Shown here piece by piece: positions 54,291-63,173 of a DNA stretch of 64,000 nucleotides. How positions within the stretch are numbered: the stretch's first letter is position 1; each line of letters opens with the position of its first letter. Under the pieces are notes generated by a model, which worked only from the letters and a program-made list of their open reading frames with translations, made no database searches and was not told the origin of the DNA. A program made the position numbers and the translations under genes. The DNA is taken from NCBI RefSeq assembly GCF_001514285.1, contig NZ_KQ949032.1, forward strand, positions 124,001 through 188,000, written 5' to 3'. This DNA is from Streptomyces sp. DSM 15324 (GTDB lineage Bacteria; Actinomycetota; Actinomycetes; Streptomycetales; Streptomycetaceae).

Positions 54291-54971
54291 TCACGGGGTG
54301 GTGTCGCCGGGCGTATCCGTCCCGGGGGTGTCCCCGGGACGGGGCAGGACGCCCGGCGCTCCATTGGTGTTCTGCTGAGCGGACTCCCCGGAGGCGGAAC
54401 CCTTCAGGTCCCGTCCGGCCCGCTCGCTCTCGATGAGCTCGTTCAGCCAGCGCACTTCGCGCTCCACGGACTCCATCCCGTGGCGCTGGAGCTCAAGCGT
54501 GTAGTCGTCGAGGCGCTCCCGGGTGCGCGCCAGCGAGGCGCGCATCTTCTCCAGGCGCTCTTCCAGTCGGCTGCGACGGCCCTCCAGGACGCGCATGCGC
54601 ACATCGCGCGACGTCTGCCCGAAGAAGGCGAAACGGGCGGCGAAGTGCTCGTCCTCGTAGGCGTCGGGGCCCGTCTGCGACAGCAGGTCCTCGAAGTGTT
54701 CCTTACCTTCCGCCGTCAACCGGTAGACGATCTTGGCGCGACGCCCTGCGAGTGGTGCGGCGAGGGCGTCCTCCGGGGTGTGCCCCGGTTCCTCGATCAA
54801 CCAGCCGTTGGCGACCAGCGTCTTGAGGCAGGGGTACAGCGTCCCGTAGCTGAAGGCACGGAACACACCCAGTGACGTATTGAGTCGTTTGCGCAGCTCA
54901 TAGCCGTGCATCGGGGATTCGCGGAGCAGGCCGAGCACGGCGAACTCGAGGATGCCGGAACGTCGGCTCAC
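54291..54971 (-). CDS. PadR family transcriptional regulator
   Basis: A 226-residue PadR protein. The winged-helix domain (about 8-95) starts LEFAVLGLLRESPMHGYELRKRL, with YGTLYPCLKTLVANGWL and YRLTAEGKEHF. A C-terminal coiled-coil dimerisation region (about 120-185; RRSRLEERLEKMRASLARTRERL) is followed by a disordered tail. The GTG start at 54971 has AGGAGG upstream. A perfect palindrome 39 bases upstream (55010-55032) is its likely operator, implying autoregulation. Effector unknown. Confidence 0.92.
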   Translation of the reverse strand: MSRRSGILEFAVLGLLRESPMHGYELRKRLNTSLGVFRAFSYGTLYPCLKTLVANGWLIEEPGHTPEDALAAPLAGRRAKIVYRLTAEGKEHFEDLLSQTGPDAYEDEHFAARFAFFGQTSRDVRMRVLEGRRSRLEERLEKMRASLARTRERLDDYTLELQRHGMESVEREVRWLNELIESERAGRDLKGSASGESAQQNTNGAPGVLPRPGDTPGTDTPGDTTP

Positions 54972-55009
54972 CGTCGCCTCCTCTCGTCCGCAGCGCGCTT
55001 ATCTCGCTC

Positions 55010-55032
55010 TGATGTATCGACTCGATACATCA
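55010..55032. promoter_or_regulatory. Perfect inverted repeat, probable PadR operator
   Basis: TGATGTATCGA, one central C, TCGATACATCA: 11-bp arms with no mismatch, just upstream of the padR-type gene. It is AT-rich in a GC-rich setting. The 362-base stretch 54972-55333 to the class A PBP gene also holds a short open frame (55172-55320). Confidence 0.75.
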
Positions 55033-55171
55033 CGACGATAGAACGGCCTTCCGGATGCGACAAGGGGGACGGTGGTGAACGGGATCACATCACCGTTTCT
55101 TCGCAGACGACTTGCCCGATATGGGGCGAACCTTGGGAGTGGGTGGGTTTTGACGGTGCGTAGTCTGTGCG

Positions 55172-55320
55172 CCATGCAGACCACCGGGACCCCAGGGACG
55201 CCGGGGGGCGTCCAGGCCCCCGGTGCCGTACGGGTGAATGCGCAGCCGACCGCATCCGTACTTCGGGGGGACAGGAAACCAGCCGCCCTTCTCAGGCGCG
55301 CACGGATGCGCCTGCCCTAG
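55172..55320 (+). CDS. Possible leader open frame before the class A PBP gene
   Basis: A 48-codon frame from ATG 55172 (MQTTGTPGTPGG…) to TAG, whose stop overlaps the ribosome site (AGGAG) of the PBP gene 13 bases before its start. A TAGTCT -10-like element lies 8-13 bases upstream of the ATG, so translation could be leaderless. It could be a coupled leader peptide or just 5' untranslated sequence. No family is recognised. Confidence 0.3.
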
Positions 55321-55333
55321 GAGTAATCGTTCG

Positions 55334-58006
55334 ATGAGCGAGCACCGTCGCAAACCGCCGCAGCCGCAGGGAGGCGGACGTGCCGCGGCCCGACGTGGCC
55401 AGTCCGGGCCGTCCTCCGGCCGCCGCGCACCGCGAGGCGCCACCGGATCTCCTTCCGACTACGGGTTGGGCCAGGTGTCGGGAAGTCCGGAGGAGCCGTA
55501 CGGCGGTCGTGCCGAGGCCCGGCGCGCCGCCCAGCGACCGCCTGGCGGCCGGCGCAGAGGGGCCGAGCCCGCGGGAGACCCCTTCGGCGGCCCGCACGGG
55601 CCCGGCCGGGGCAGAGGGCGCTCGGCGCCCGGCAGAAAGCGCCTGGTCGACTATCCGCGCGCCGACAGGTACGGCTGGCAGCGCTGGATCCCGTCCTGGA
55701 AGCTCGTCGCGGGTCTGTTCGTCGGCTTCGTCGGCGGCATGGTGGCCGTGGCGGGTATCGGCTACGCCATGGTGGGCGTGCCCGACGTCGCCAAGACCGC
55801 GACGGCCCAGAACAACGTCTACTACTGGAAAGACGGCACCCAGATGGTGGCCACCGGTGGTGAGACGAACCGTCAGAACATCTCGCTCTCCCAGATCCCG
55901 CAGGCAATGCGCAACGCGGTGATCTCGCAGGAGAACAAGACCTTCTACGACGACAGCGGCATCGACCCCAAGGGCATCGCGCGAGCCCTGTTCAACATGG
56001 CGCGGGGCGGCCAGACGCAGGGTGGTTCGACGATCACCCAGCAGTACGTCAAGAACGCGATGCTGAACGACCAGTCGCAGACGATCTCCCGCAAGTTCAA
56101 GGAGATCTTCGTGTCGATAAAGGTGGGCGCCGAGGTCGACAAGGACACGATCATGGCCGGCTACCTGAACTCCGCGTACTACGGACGCAACGCGTACGGG
56201 ATCCAGGCAGCCGCCCGCGCCTACTTCAACAAGGACGCGATCAAGCTCGACCCGGGTGAGTGCGCCTTCCTGGCGGCCACGCTGAAGGGCGCCACGTACT
56301 ACGACCCGGCGGGCGCGCCCTCGATCGACCCCGTCAATGCCACTCCCGAGAAGAACACCCGCCGGGCCCTGCGCCAGATGCAGGACACCCTCGACAAGAT
56401 GGTCGAGTACCACCACCTCGACGCGCAGACCCGGGCCAAGTACACCAAGCTCCCCGACTGGAAGAACCCGCGGTCGAACACCCAGCTCAGCGGTCAGATC
56501 GGCTATCTCGTCGACCTTGCCAACGGCTACCTGGTCACCCACAGCAAGGAGACCGGGATCACCCAGAACCTGCTCCAGCAGGGCGGCTACTCGATCTACA
56601 CGACCTTCGACAGGAAGAAGGTCCAGCAGCTCACGGACGCGGTGACCAAGGTCCAGAAGGCCAACATCAAGCCGGAGCTACGCCCGGACACCGACACCCA
56701 CGTCCAGTTCGGCGGGGCGTCCGTGGAGCCGGACACCGGCGCCATCCGGGCCATCTACGGCGGTGAGGACGCCACCAAGCACTTCACCGACAACGCCGAC
56801 GAGACCGGTGCCCAGGTCGGCTCGACCTTCAAGCCCTTCGTGCTGGCGGCCGCGATGACCTGGGGCGTGCGCGATCCCGATCTGGGTTCGTCGCAGGCGC
56901 AGGACGAGCGCACCATCGTCTCCCCGGAGAGCCTGTTCAGCGGCAAGAACAAGCTGAAGATCCAGGACTACAACCGCACCGTCTGGAAGAACGAGAAGGG
57001 CGAGGAGTGGCTGCAGACCAATGACGGCGACGAGTCCTACGGTTCTCCGCCCGACTACAAGATCGACCTGCGCGAGGCCATGCGCGAGTCGGTGAACTCC
57101 GCCTTCGTGCAGCTCGGCATGGACGTCGGTCTGGACAAGGTCAAGGACTCCGCCATCAGCGCGGGTCTGCGGGAGAGCAGCCTCGCCGGTACCACCTTCC
57201 CGTCGTTCTCCATCGGCATCTCCGACCCGAGCGCGATCCGTATGGCGGGCTCGTACGCCACCTTCGCCGCGAGCGGCAAGCAGCGCGACCCGTACTCCGT
57301 GGAGAAGGTCACCAGCGAGGAAGGCCAGATCTACACCCACAAGGTCGTGGCCGAGCAGGCCTTCACCTCGAAGGTCGCCGACAACGTCACGGACGTCCTG
57401 AAGACCGTGGTCGAGCGGGGCACCGGCACCAACGCCCAGCTGCCCGGTCGTGAGGTGGCGGGCAAGACCGGTACCACCGACGGCAACAAGTCGGCCTGGT
57501 TCGTGGGCTACACCCCGCAGCTGTCGACCGCGATCAGCATGTTCCGGCTCGACGACGACGAGAAGAACAAGAACCGCACGTTCCTGAAGATGTTCGGAAC
57601 AGGTGGCCAGAAGAAGATCCACGGCGCCTCGTTCCCGGCGCAGATCTGGCACGACTACATGGAGGACGCGCTGGAGGGCGTGCCGGCGGAGAACTTCCCG
57701 GAGCCCGAGCCCATCGGTGAGGTCGTCAACGCGGAGCCGCCGGCGACGCCGACACCCACGGCCACCGAGACCGAGGTGGAGGAGCCGTCCCCGACCCCGA
57801 CCGCCTCGGAGACGCAGAGCGAGCCGTTGCCCACCGCGTCGGAGACCTGCAACAACTTCTTCCAGTGCAACAACAACGGCGGCACGGACAACGGCAACGG
57901 CAACGGCGGCTCGGACGGTGGCTTCTCACCGTCACCGACCACGTCCGAGTCGGACAGCATCAGAGGCAACCAGAACGGCGGCCTCTTCGGAGGATCGGAC
58001 GGTTAG
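55334..58006 (+). CDS. Class A penicillin-binding protein (transglycosylase/transpeptidase)
   Basis: Bifunctional peptidoglycan synthase of 890 residues. The first ~120 residues are basic and Gly/Arg-rich, cytoplasmic; a TM helix lies at about 123-147. The GT51 domain has the catalytic Glu200 in SQENKTFYDDSGID and GGSTITQQYVKN (230-241). The transpeptidase has STFK (Ser497, Lys500), SVN (586-588) and KTGT (711-714). The C-terminal ~120 residues are Thr/Pro/Glu-, then Gly/Asn-rich. The ATG at 55334 follows AGGAG. A strong terminator at 58066-58101 follows, beyond two parS sites. Confidence 0.95.
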   Translation: MSEHRRKPPQPQGGGRAAARRGQSGPSSGRRAPRGATGSPSDYGLGQVSGSPEEPYGGRAEARRAAQRPPGGRRRGAEPAGDPFGGPHGPGRGRGRSAPGRKRLVDYPRADRYGWQRWIPSWKLVAGLFVGFVGGMVAVAGIGYAMVGVPDVAKTATAQNNVYYWKDGTQMVATGGETNRQNISLSQIPQAMRNAVISQENKTFYDDSGIDPKGIARALFNMARGGQTQGGSTITQQYVKNAMLNDQSQTISRKFKEIFVSIKVGAEVDKDTIMAGYLNSAYYGRNAYGIQAAARAYFNKDAIKLDPGECAFLAATLKGATYYDPAGAPSIDPVNATPEKNTRRALRQMQDTLDKMVEYHHLDAQTRAKYTKLPDWKNPRSNTQLSGQIGYLVDLANGYLVTHSKETGITQNLLQQGGYSIYTTFDRKKVQQLTDAVTKVQKANIKPELRPDTDTHVQFGGASVEPDTGAIRAIYGGEDATKHFTDNADETGAQVGSTFKPFVLAAAMTWGVRDPDLGSSQAQDERTIVSPESLFSGKNKLKIQDYNRTVWKNEKGEEWLQTNDGDESYGSPPDYKIDLREAMRESVNSAFVQLGMDVGLDKVKDSAISAGLRESSLAGTTFPSFSIGISDPSAIRMAGSYATFAASGKQRDPYSVEKVTSEEGQIYTHKVVAEQAFTSKVADNVTDVLKTVVERGTGTNAQLPGREVAGKTGTTDGNKSAWFVGYTPQLSTAISMFRLDDDEKNKNRTFLKMFGTGGQKKIHGASFPAQIWHDYMEDALEGVPAENFPEPEPIGEVVNAEPPATPTPTATETEVEEPSPTPTASETQSEPLPTASETCNNFFQCNNNGGTDNGNGNGGSDGGFSPSPTTSESDSIRGNQNGGLFGGSDG

Positions 58007-58029
58007 CCGCCTTCTGGCCCAGCGCGGGT

Positions 58030-58043
58030 GTTTCACGTGAAAC
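58030..58043. promoter_or_regulatory. parS site downstream of the class A PBP gene
   Basis: Perfect parS, 23 bases after the PBP stop, about 28 kb right of oriC. A one-mismatch site follows 8 bases later. Confidence 0.9.
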
Positions 58044-58051
58044 ATGTCGAT

Positions 58052-58065
58052 GTTCCACGTGAAAC
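58052..58065. promoter_or_regulatory. parS-like site, one mismatch (GTTCCACGTGAAAC)
   Basis: Thirteen of 14 bases match; 22 bp from the perfect site at 58030, two helical turns. It abuts the terminator stem at 58066. Confidence 0.65.
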
Positions 58066-58101
58066 GAGAGCCGCCCCACCGAACCTGGTGGGGCGGCTCT
58101 C
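58066..58101 (+). terminator. Terminator of the class A PBP gene
   Basis: A perfect 15-bp stem (58066-58080 with 58087-58101), followed by CGCTTTTT. The clearest intrinsic terminator in the window. Confidence 0.9.
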
Positions 58102-58137
58102 CGCTTTTTCCTCACTCGGTGCGGCAGGATGTGCCCC

Positions 58138-59685
58138 ATGCCCAGTGCAGAATCGACGCCCGCGCGCGTGCACGAGCCGGAGCCGGTGCAGCCGACCAGG
58201 AACGACAAGGTGGCCACGGCCGGCAGCGAGCTGATCGGCGGCCCCCTAGGCCAAAGAGCCCTGATCGGGACGTCCTGGTGGACGCCCGTACGGGTCGTCG
58301 CGCTCGTGGCGATCGGGATGTTCGTCCTGGGCCTGGTCCAGAAGATGCCCTGCTACGACGGGGGCTGGTTCTTCGGTGCCAGCACGCAGTACACCCACGC
58401 CTGCTACTCGGACATCCCGCACCTCTACCAGGGGCGCGGCTTCGCCGATGGGCTGGTGCCGTACTTCGACAAGCTCCCCGGCGACATGGACTACCTCGAA
58501 TACCCGGTGCTGACCGGTGTGTTCATGGAGGTCGCCGCCTGGCTGACCCCGGGCAGCGGCAGCATCCAGCACCAGGAGCAGTGGTACTGGATGGTCAACG
58601 CGGGGATGCTGATGGCCTGCGCGGCCGTCATCGCCGTCTGCGTGAGCCGTACGCACGCCCGGCGCCCCTGGGACGGCCTGCTGGTGGCCCTGGCGCCCGC
58701 CTTCGCGCTGACCGCCACCATCAACTGGGACCTGCTGGCCGTCGCCCTGACGGCCGCGGCGATGATGATGTGGTCGCGGGGCCGCTCGCTCGCCTTCGGC
58801 ATCCTCCTGGGGCTCGCCACGGCCGCCAAGCTCTATCCCGTGTTCCTCCTCGGACCGCTGTTCGTGCTCTGCTGGCGCGCGGGGAAGTGGCGGGACTACG
58901 GCAAGGCCTTCGGCGGCGCGGCCGTGGCCTGGCTGGTGGTCAACCTGCCGGTGATGCTCTTCGCCTTCGAGGGCTGGTCGAAGTTCTACCGGTTCAGCCA
59001 GGAGCGCGGCGTCGACTTCGGCTCCTTCTGGCTGATCCTGGCGCAGAACTCCAGCGACCCCCTCGCCACCGACAGCGTGAACACCCTCGCCACCCTCCTG
59101 GTGGTGGTGTGCTTCGCGGGCATCACCTGGCTGACGCTCACCGCGCCGCGCCGCCCCCGGTTCGCCCAGCTCGCCTTCCTGGTGGTGGCGGCCTTCATCC
59201 TCACCAACAAGGTCTACTCGCCGCAGTACGTCCTGTGGCTGGTGCCGCTGGCCGTGCTGGCCCGGCCGAAGTGGCGGGACTTCCTGATCTGGCAGGCCTG
59301 CGAGGTCGTGTACTTCCTGGGCATCTGGTTCTACCTCGCCTACACGACCAGCGGAGACGCCCACAAGGGGCTGCCGACCGACGGCTACCACTGGGCCATC
59401 GGGGTGCATCTGGTGGGGACGCTCTACCTGTGCGGCGTGGTCGTGCGCGACATCCTTATGCCGGAGCGGGACGTGGTGCGCCAGAACGACGACGACGACC
59501 CCTCGGGCGGGGTGCTCGACGGGGCGGAGGACGTCTTCGTCCTCGGGGCGGCGGCGCATCCGCCCCGGCACGCCTCCCACGCCGAGGGGCCGCAGGCGGA
59601 CTGGGGGACGCAGCACGAGGTGGAGTGGGGCACCCAGCACGAGGTGGAGTGGGGCCGCCCGGGCACCGCCGACGATTCGCCCTGA
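58138..59685 (+). CDS. Polyprenol-phosphate-sugar-dependent glycosyltransferase (GT87-like) membrane protein
   Basis: A 515-residue polytopic membrane protein with about 10 hydrophobic segments. The GT-C fold's acidic residues appear in an early loop (CYDGGWFFG and MDYLEYPVLTG). GT87 enzymes are mannosyltransferases using polyprenyl-phosphomannose for lipoglycans or glycoproteins. NKVYSPQYVLWLVPL is a family-typical late segment. The last ~60 residues are cytoplasmic, acidic, and end with two copies of GTQHEVEW. I chose ATG 58138 (MPSAEST); ATG 58129 is an alternative. The sugar and acceptor are unknown. Confidence 0.85.
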   Translation: MPSAESTPARVHEPEPVQPTRNDKVATAGSELIGGPLGQRALIGTSWWTPVRVVALVAIGMFVLGLVQKMPCYDGGWFFGASTQYTHACYSDIPHLYQGRGFADGLVPYFDKLPGDMDYLEYPVLTGVFMEVAAWLTPGSGSIQHQEQWYWMVNAGMLMACAAVIAVCVSRTHARRPWDGLLVALAPAFALTATINWDLLAVALTAAAMMMWSRGRSLAFGILLGLATAAKLYPVFLLGPLFVLCWRAGKWRDYGKAFGGAAVAWLVVNLPVMLFAFEGWSKFYRFSQERGVDFGSFWLILAQNSSDPLATDSVNTLATLLVVVCFAGITWLTLTAPRRPRFAQLAFLVVAAFILTNKVYSPQYVLWLVPLAVLARPKWRDFLIWQACEVVYFLGIWFYLAYTTSGDAHKGLPTDGYHWAIGVHLVGTLYLCGVVVRDILMPERDVVRQNDDDDPSGGVLDGAEDVFVLGAAAHPPRHASHAEGPQADWGTQHEVEWGTQHEVEWGRPGTADDSP

Positions 59686-59712
59686 GCGAAACACGGCGCC
59701 GTACCGGCGTGA

Positions 59713-59748
59713 AAGAGGCCGTACACGGGACATCGTGTACGGCCTCTT
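59713..59748. terminator. Bidirectional terminator between convergent genes
   Basis: A perfect 15-bp stem (59713-59727 with 59734-59748) with a 6-base loop, between the GT87-like gene and the racemase-fold gene, with TTCC on one side and a TTTC run on the other. Confidence 0.8.
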
Positions 59749-59776
59749 CCGTGTTCCGGGTGGCGACCCCGTCCGC

Positions 59777-60808
59777 TCAGCGGTCCACGAGCCGGTCGAA
59801 CTGGGTCGTTGTGTGGCGCAGATGGGCCACCAGCTCGTCGCCGACGGTGGGCTCCGGGGCGTCGGAGGGGACGAAGAGGATCGACACCTGCATGTGCGGC
59901 GGCTCGGCGAACCAGCGCTGCCTGCCGCCCCAGACGAACGGCGAGAGGTTCCTGTTCACCGTGGCGAGGCCGGCCCGGGCGACGCCCTTGGCGCGCGGCA
60001 TGACGCCGTGCAGGGCCTTGGGGGCCTCCAGACCCACCCCGTGCGAGGTGCCGCCCGCCACGACCACCAGGAAGCCGTCCGAGGCCGCCTTCTGCTGGCG
60101 GTAGCCGAAGCGGTCGCCCTTGGCGACCCGCGTGACGTCCAGAACCGCCCCGCGGTACTCGGTGGCGTCGTGGTCCCCGAGCCACAGCCGGGTGCCGATC
60201 CGGGCGCGGAACCGGGTCTGCGGGAACTGCTGCTGCAACCGGATCAGCTCGTCGGCCTTGAGGTGGCTGACGAACATGGTGTGCAGCGGCAGCCGGGCCG
60301 CGCGCAGCCGGTCCATCCAGCCGATGACCTCCTCCACGGCGTCGGAGCCGTCGGTGCGGTCCAGCGGCAGGTGGATGGCGAAACCCTCCAGCCGGACGTT
60401 CTCGATCGCGGCGTGCAGCTGCGGCAGGTCCTGCTCGCTGATGCCGTGGCGCTTCATCGAGGACATCACCTCGATGACCACCCGGGCGCCCACGAGGCCG
60501 TACACACCGTCCACCGACGACACCGAGCGCACCACCCGGTCGGGCAGCGGAACGGGCTCCTCGCCGCGCCGGTACGGCGTCAGCACCAGCAGGTCGCCGC
60601 TGAAGAAGTCCTTGATGCGCGCGGCCTCGTACGTCGTGCCGACGGCGAGGATGTCCGAACCCAGCCGGGTCGCCTCCTCCGCCAGCCGCTCGTGCCCGAA
60701 GCCGTAGCCGTTGCCCTTGCAGACCGGGACGAGCCCCGGGAACTGCTCCTGCACGTGCTTGTGGTGCGCCCGCCAGCGCGCGGTGTCGACGTAGAGCGTG
60801 AGCGCCAT
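59777..60808 (-). CDS. PLP-dependent alanine-racemase-fold protein
   Basis: A 343-residue protein of the alanine racemase N-terminal (fold III PLP) superfamily. The PLP Lys is probably Lys31 in PVCKGNGYGFGHERLA. Barrel segments include VIEVMSSMKRHGI and GFAIHLPLDRTDG. RIGTRLWLGD and VVVAGGTSHGVGLEAPK follow. It resembles alanine racemases but is shorter and lies downstream of a FemX-type ligase gene (50 bases), so a role in amino-acid supply or modification for the peptide stem is inferred. Racemase activity is not assured. Confidence 0.8.
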   Translation of the reverse strand: MALTLYVDTARWRAHHKHVQEQFPGLVPVCKGNGYGFGHERLAEEATRLGSDILAVGTTYEAARIKDFFSGDLLVLTPYRRGEEPVPLPDRVVRSVSSVDGVYGLVGARVVIEVMSSMKRHGISEQDLPQLHAAIENVRLEGFAIHLPLDRTDGSDAVEEVIGWMDRLRAARLPLHTMFVSHLKADELIRLQQQFPQTRFRARIGTRLWLGDHDATEYRGAVLDVTRVAKGDRFGYRQQKAASDGFLVVVAGGTSHGVGLEAPKALHGVMPRAKGVARAGLATVNRNLSPFVWGGRQRWFAEPPHMQVSILFVPSDAPEPTVGDELVAHLRHTTTQFDRLVDR

Positions 60809-60857
60809 GGCCGGACCTGGGACCTTTCTGGTGGCCGGGAAGGGGTGGGGTGTGACG

Positions 60858-61979
60858 TCAGCGGCGCGACATGTAGATGTCGAGCGCCTTGTGGAGCAGC
60901 TTGTTCAGCGGGAAGTCCCACTCGCCGAGGTACTCGGCCGCCTGGCCGCCCGTGCCGACCTTGAACTGGATCAGACCGAAGAGGTGGTCGGTCTCGTCCA
61001 GCGAGTCGGAGATGCCCCGCAGGTCGTAGACGGTGGCGCCGAGCGCGTAGGCGTCGCGCAGCATCCGCCACTGCATGGCGTTGGACGGGCGGAACTCACG
61101 GCCGATGTTGTCGGAGGCGCCGTAGGAGTACCAGACGTGGCCGCCGACGATCAGCATCGTCGCCGCCGAGAGGTTCACCCCGTCGTGACGGGCGAAGTAC
61201 AGCCGCATGCGGTTGGGGTCCTCGCTGTTGAGGGCCGTCCACATGCGCTGGAAGTACGACAGGGGGCGGGGCCGGAAGTGGTCGCGCACCGCCGTGATCT
61301 CGTACAGCCGCTGCCATTCCTCGAGGTCGTGGTAGCCGCCCTGGACGACCTCGACCCCGGCCTTCTCGGCCTTCTTGATGTTGCGGCGCCACAGCTGGTT
61401 GAAGTTCTTGTGGACCTCTTCGAGCGAGCGGTTCGCCAGCGGCACCTGGTAGACGTAGCGCGGCTGGACGTCGCCGAAGCCGGCGCCGCCGTCCTCGCCC
61501 TGCTGCCAGCCCATCCGGCGCAGCTTGTCGGCCACCTCGAAGGCGCGCGGCTCGATGAAGTCCGCCTCGATGTCGCGCAGCCGCTTCACGTCCGGGCTCT
61601 GGATGCCCGCCTTGATGGACGTGGCCTCCCAGCGCCGGATGATCACCGGCGGGCCCATCTTCACCGAGAACGCGCCCTGCTGCTTGAGGTGCGCGAGCAT
61701 CGGCTCCAGCCACTCGGTGAGGTTCGGCGCGTACCAGTTGATGACCGGGCCCTCGGGCAGATAGGCGAGGTAGCGCTTGATCTTGGGCAGCTGGCGGTAG
61801 AGGACCAGACCCACGCCGACCAGTTCACCGGTCCGCTCGTCGAACCAGCCGAGGTTCTCCGACCGCCACTCCGCCTTGACGTCGGCCCAGGCCGGCACCT
61901 GCATGTGGCTCGCCGACGGCAGGCTCTGGATGTATGCCAGATGCTGCTCGCGGCTGATCGTCCTCAGGGTCAGGCTCAT
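60858..61979 (-). CDS. femX: FemX-type lipid II aminoacyltransferase
   Basis: A Fem-family tRNA-dependent ligase of 373 residues that adds the first glycine to the lipid II stem peptide in Streptomyces. Two GNAT-like subdomains are present. Family signatures include QVPAWADVKAEWRSENLGWF, VNFNQLWRRNIKKAEKAGVEV-like sequence near 200-215, and the C-terminal MQWRMLRDAYALGATVYDLRG. The LL-diaminopimelate–glycine bridge of Streptomyces needs such an enzyme. I chose ATG at 61979. It forms an operon with the racemase-fold gene. Confidence 0.9.
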   Translation of the reverse strand: MSLTLRTISREQHLAYIQSLPSASHMQVPAWADVKAEWRSENLGWFDERTGELVGVGLVLYRQLPKIKRYLAYLPEGPVINWYAPNLTEWLEPMLAHLKQQGAFSVKMGPPVIIRRWEATSIKAGIQSPDVKRLRDIEADFIEPRAFEVADKLRRMGWQQGEDGGAGFGDVQPRYVYQVPLANRSLEEVHKNFNQLWRRNIKKAEKAGVEVVQGGYHDLEEWQRLYEITAVRDHFRPRPLSYFQRMWTALNSEDPNRMRLYFARHDGVNLSAATMLIVGGHVWYSYGASDNIGREFRPSNAMQWRMLRDAYALGATVYDLRGISDSLDETDHLFGLIQFKVGTGGQAAEYLGEWDFPLNKLLHKALDIYMSRR

Positions 61980-62199
61980 TCGGGGCGCTCCTCGGGCTGG
62001 TGTGTCCCCATGGGTACAGGGGCTCCGGCTCTCGCCGAAGCCTACTGCGCCGTGCGCGGGCCCCGACTGGGCGTACGGCACCTTCGCCCCGGCCAGTTGA
62101 GGGGCCGGGGCGTTACGTCAGGGTTCGTAGGCGTCCTACGAGTCCCGCGGCGCGGAGGTGGTGCGGGGTGCGGTGGTGCGCCGGCCGGACCGGGTCAGG

Positions 62200-62514
62200 T
62201 CACCACAGGCTGCCGAACAGGCCGCCGTGCGCCATACCCAGGAAGAAGCCGACGCCGGAGGCGCCGAGACCCAGGATCAGACCGAAGCGCTGGCGGGTGG
62301 TCTCTGAGATCCACTGGCCGTACGCGCCGGTCAGGATCCCCACCAGACCGGTCCATGAGCTGAGCAGATGGAGGTTGTCGAACTGCGCGGTGACGAAGGA
62401 CACGACTCCCAGGACCAGGGTGACCGCCATGAGGGTGTCCTGGACGGGATGGGGCTTTCCATCGGTGGCGAAGAGAGATCCGACTCCGGTGTTGGGTCGC
62501 AATGCCTGTGCCAT
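62200..62514 (-). CDS. Small conserved membrane protein
   Basis: A 104-residue protein starting MAQALRPNTGVGSLFATDGKPHP, with about three TM helices (DTLMAVTLVLGVVSFVTA, LLSSWTGLVGILTGAYG, FGLILGLGASGVGFFLGMA) and little else. The ATG at 62514 has a near-perfect AGGAGGTG ribosome site. It lies between femX and the divergent rpsF operon, a position conserved in Streptomyces. Function unknown. Confidence 0.82.
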   Translation of the reverse strand: MAQALRPNTGVGSLFATDGKPHPVQDTLMAVTLVLGVVSFVTAQFDNLHLLSSWTGLVGILTGAYGQWISETTRQRFGLILGLGASGVGFFLGMAHGGLFGSLW

Positions 62515-62801
62515 GGGGCACCTCCTGCGGAAGACGGCGCACTGTAGCGCCATACACACCCGATGTGTACAGATTGGCTGCCCTCGCGGCCGGATTTCAA
62601 CCGGAAGCAGGTGTGCGGGTAGTCTGTACCCTCTGCACCGGTGTCTGCCCAGGCACAGCCAGGGACTCCGCCCAGATCAGAGCGGGGACGTCGGCATCCG
62701 ACCCCCGATTGTCAGTGGCGGCCGATACCGTTGCGTACGCATCACAACCCTCCTGCCACGGAACGACCGTGGCCGCTGAGTCCAAAGGAGGTGGGTTCCA
62801 C

Positions 62802-63092
62802 ATGCGTCACTACGAGGTGATGGTCATCCTCGACCCCGATCTGGAGGAGCGCGCTGTCGCCCCCCTGATCGAGAACTTCCTCTCCGTCGTCCGTGAGGGC
62901 AACGGCAAGGTCGAGAAGGTCGACACCTGGGGCCGTCGTCGTCTCTCGTACGAGATCAAGAAGAAGCCCGAGGGCATCTACTCGGTCATCGACCTGCAGG
63001 CCGAGCCTGCGGTCGTCAAGGAGCTCGACCGCCAGCTGAACCTGAACGAGTCGGTCCTCCGGACCAAGGTCCTCCGTCCCGAGACCCACTGA
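62802..63092 (+). CDS. rpsF: 30S ribosomal protein S6
   Basis: A 96-residue small-subunit protein that binds S18. It reads MRHYEVMVILDPDLEE, then WGRRRLSYEIKKKPEGIYSVIDLQAEP. An AAAGGAGGTG ribosome site precedes the ATG. First gene of rpsF–ssb–rpsR(–rplI). Confidence 0.97.
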   Translation: MRHYEVMVILDPDLEERAVAPLIENFLSVVREGNGKVEKVDTWGRRRLSYEIKKKPEGIYSVIDLQAEPAVVKELDRQLNLNESVLRTKVLRPETH

Positions 63093-63173
63093 GCTCTCCC
63101 GCTCAGCCGATCTCGGGATTCTGAGTAGCAGCACAAGCAGCCAGCAGCAGCAAACCCGCCGAGAGGTTCCCCC

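Noticed and set aside
55200..55330. Cyclic di-AMP (ydaO-type) riboswitch before the class A PBP gene
   Set aside because: GGGTGAAT and a GGGGGGAC…AAACC stretch are present, but in the wrong order for the known motif and without its pairing scheme.
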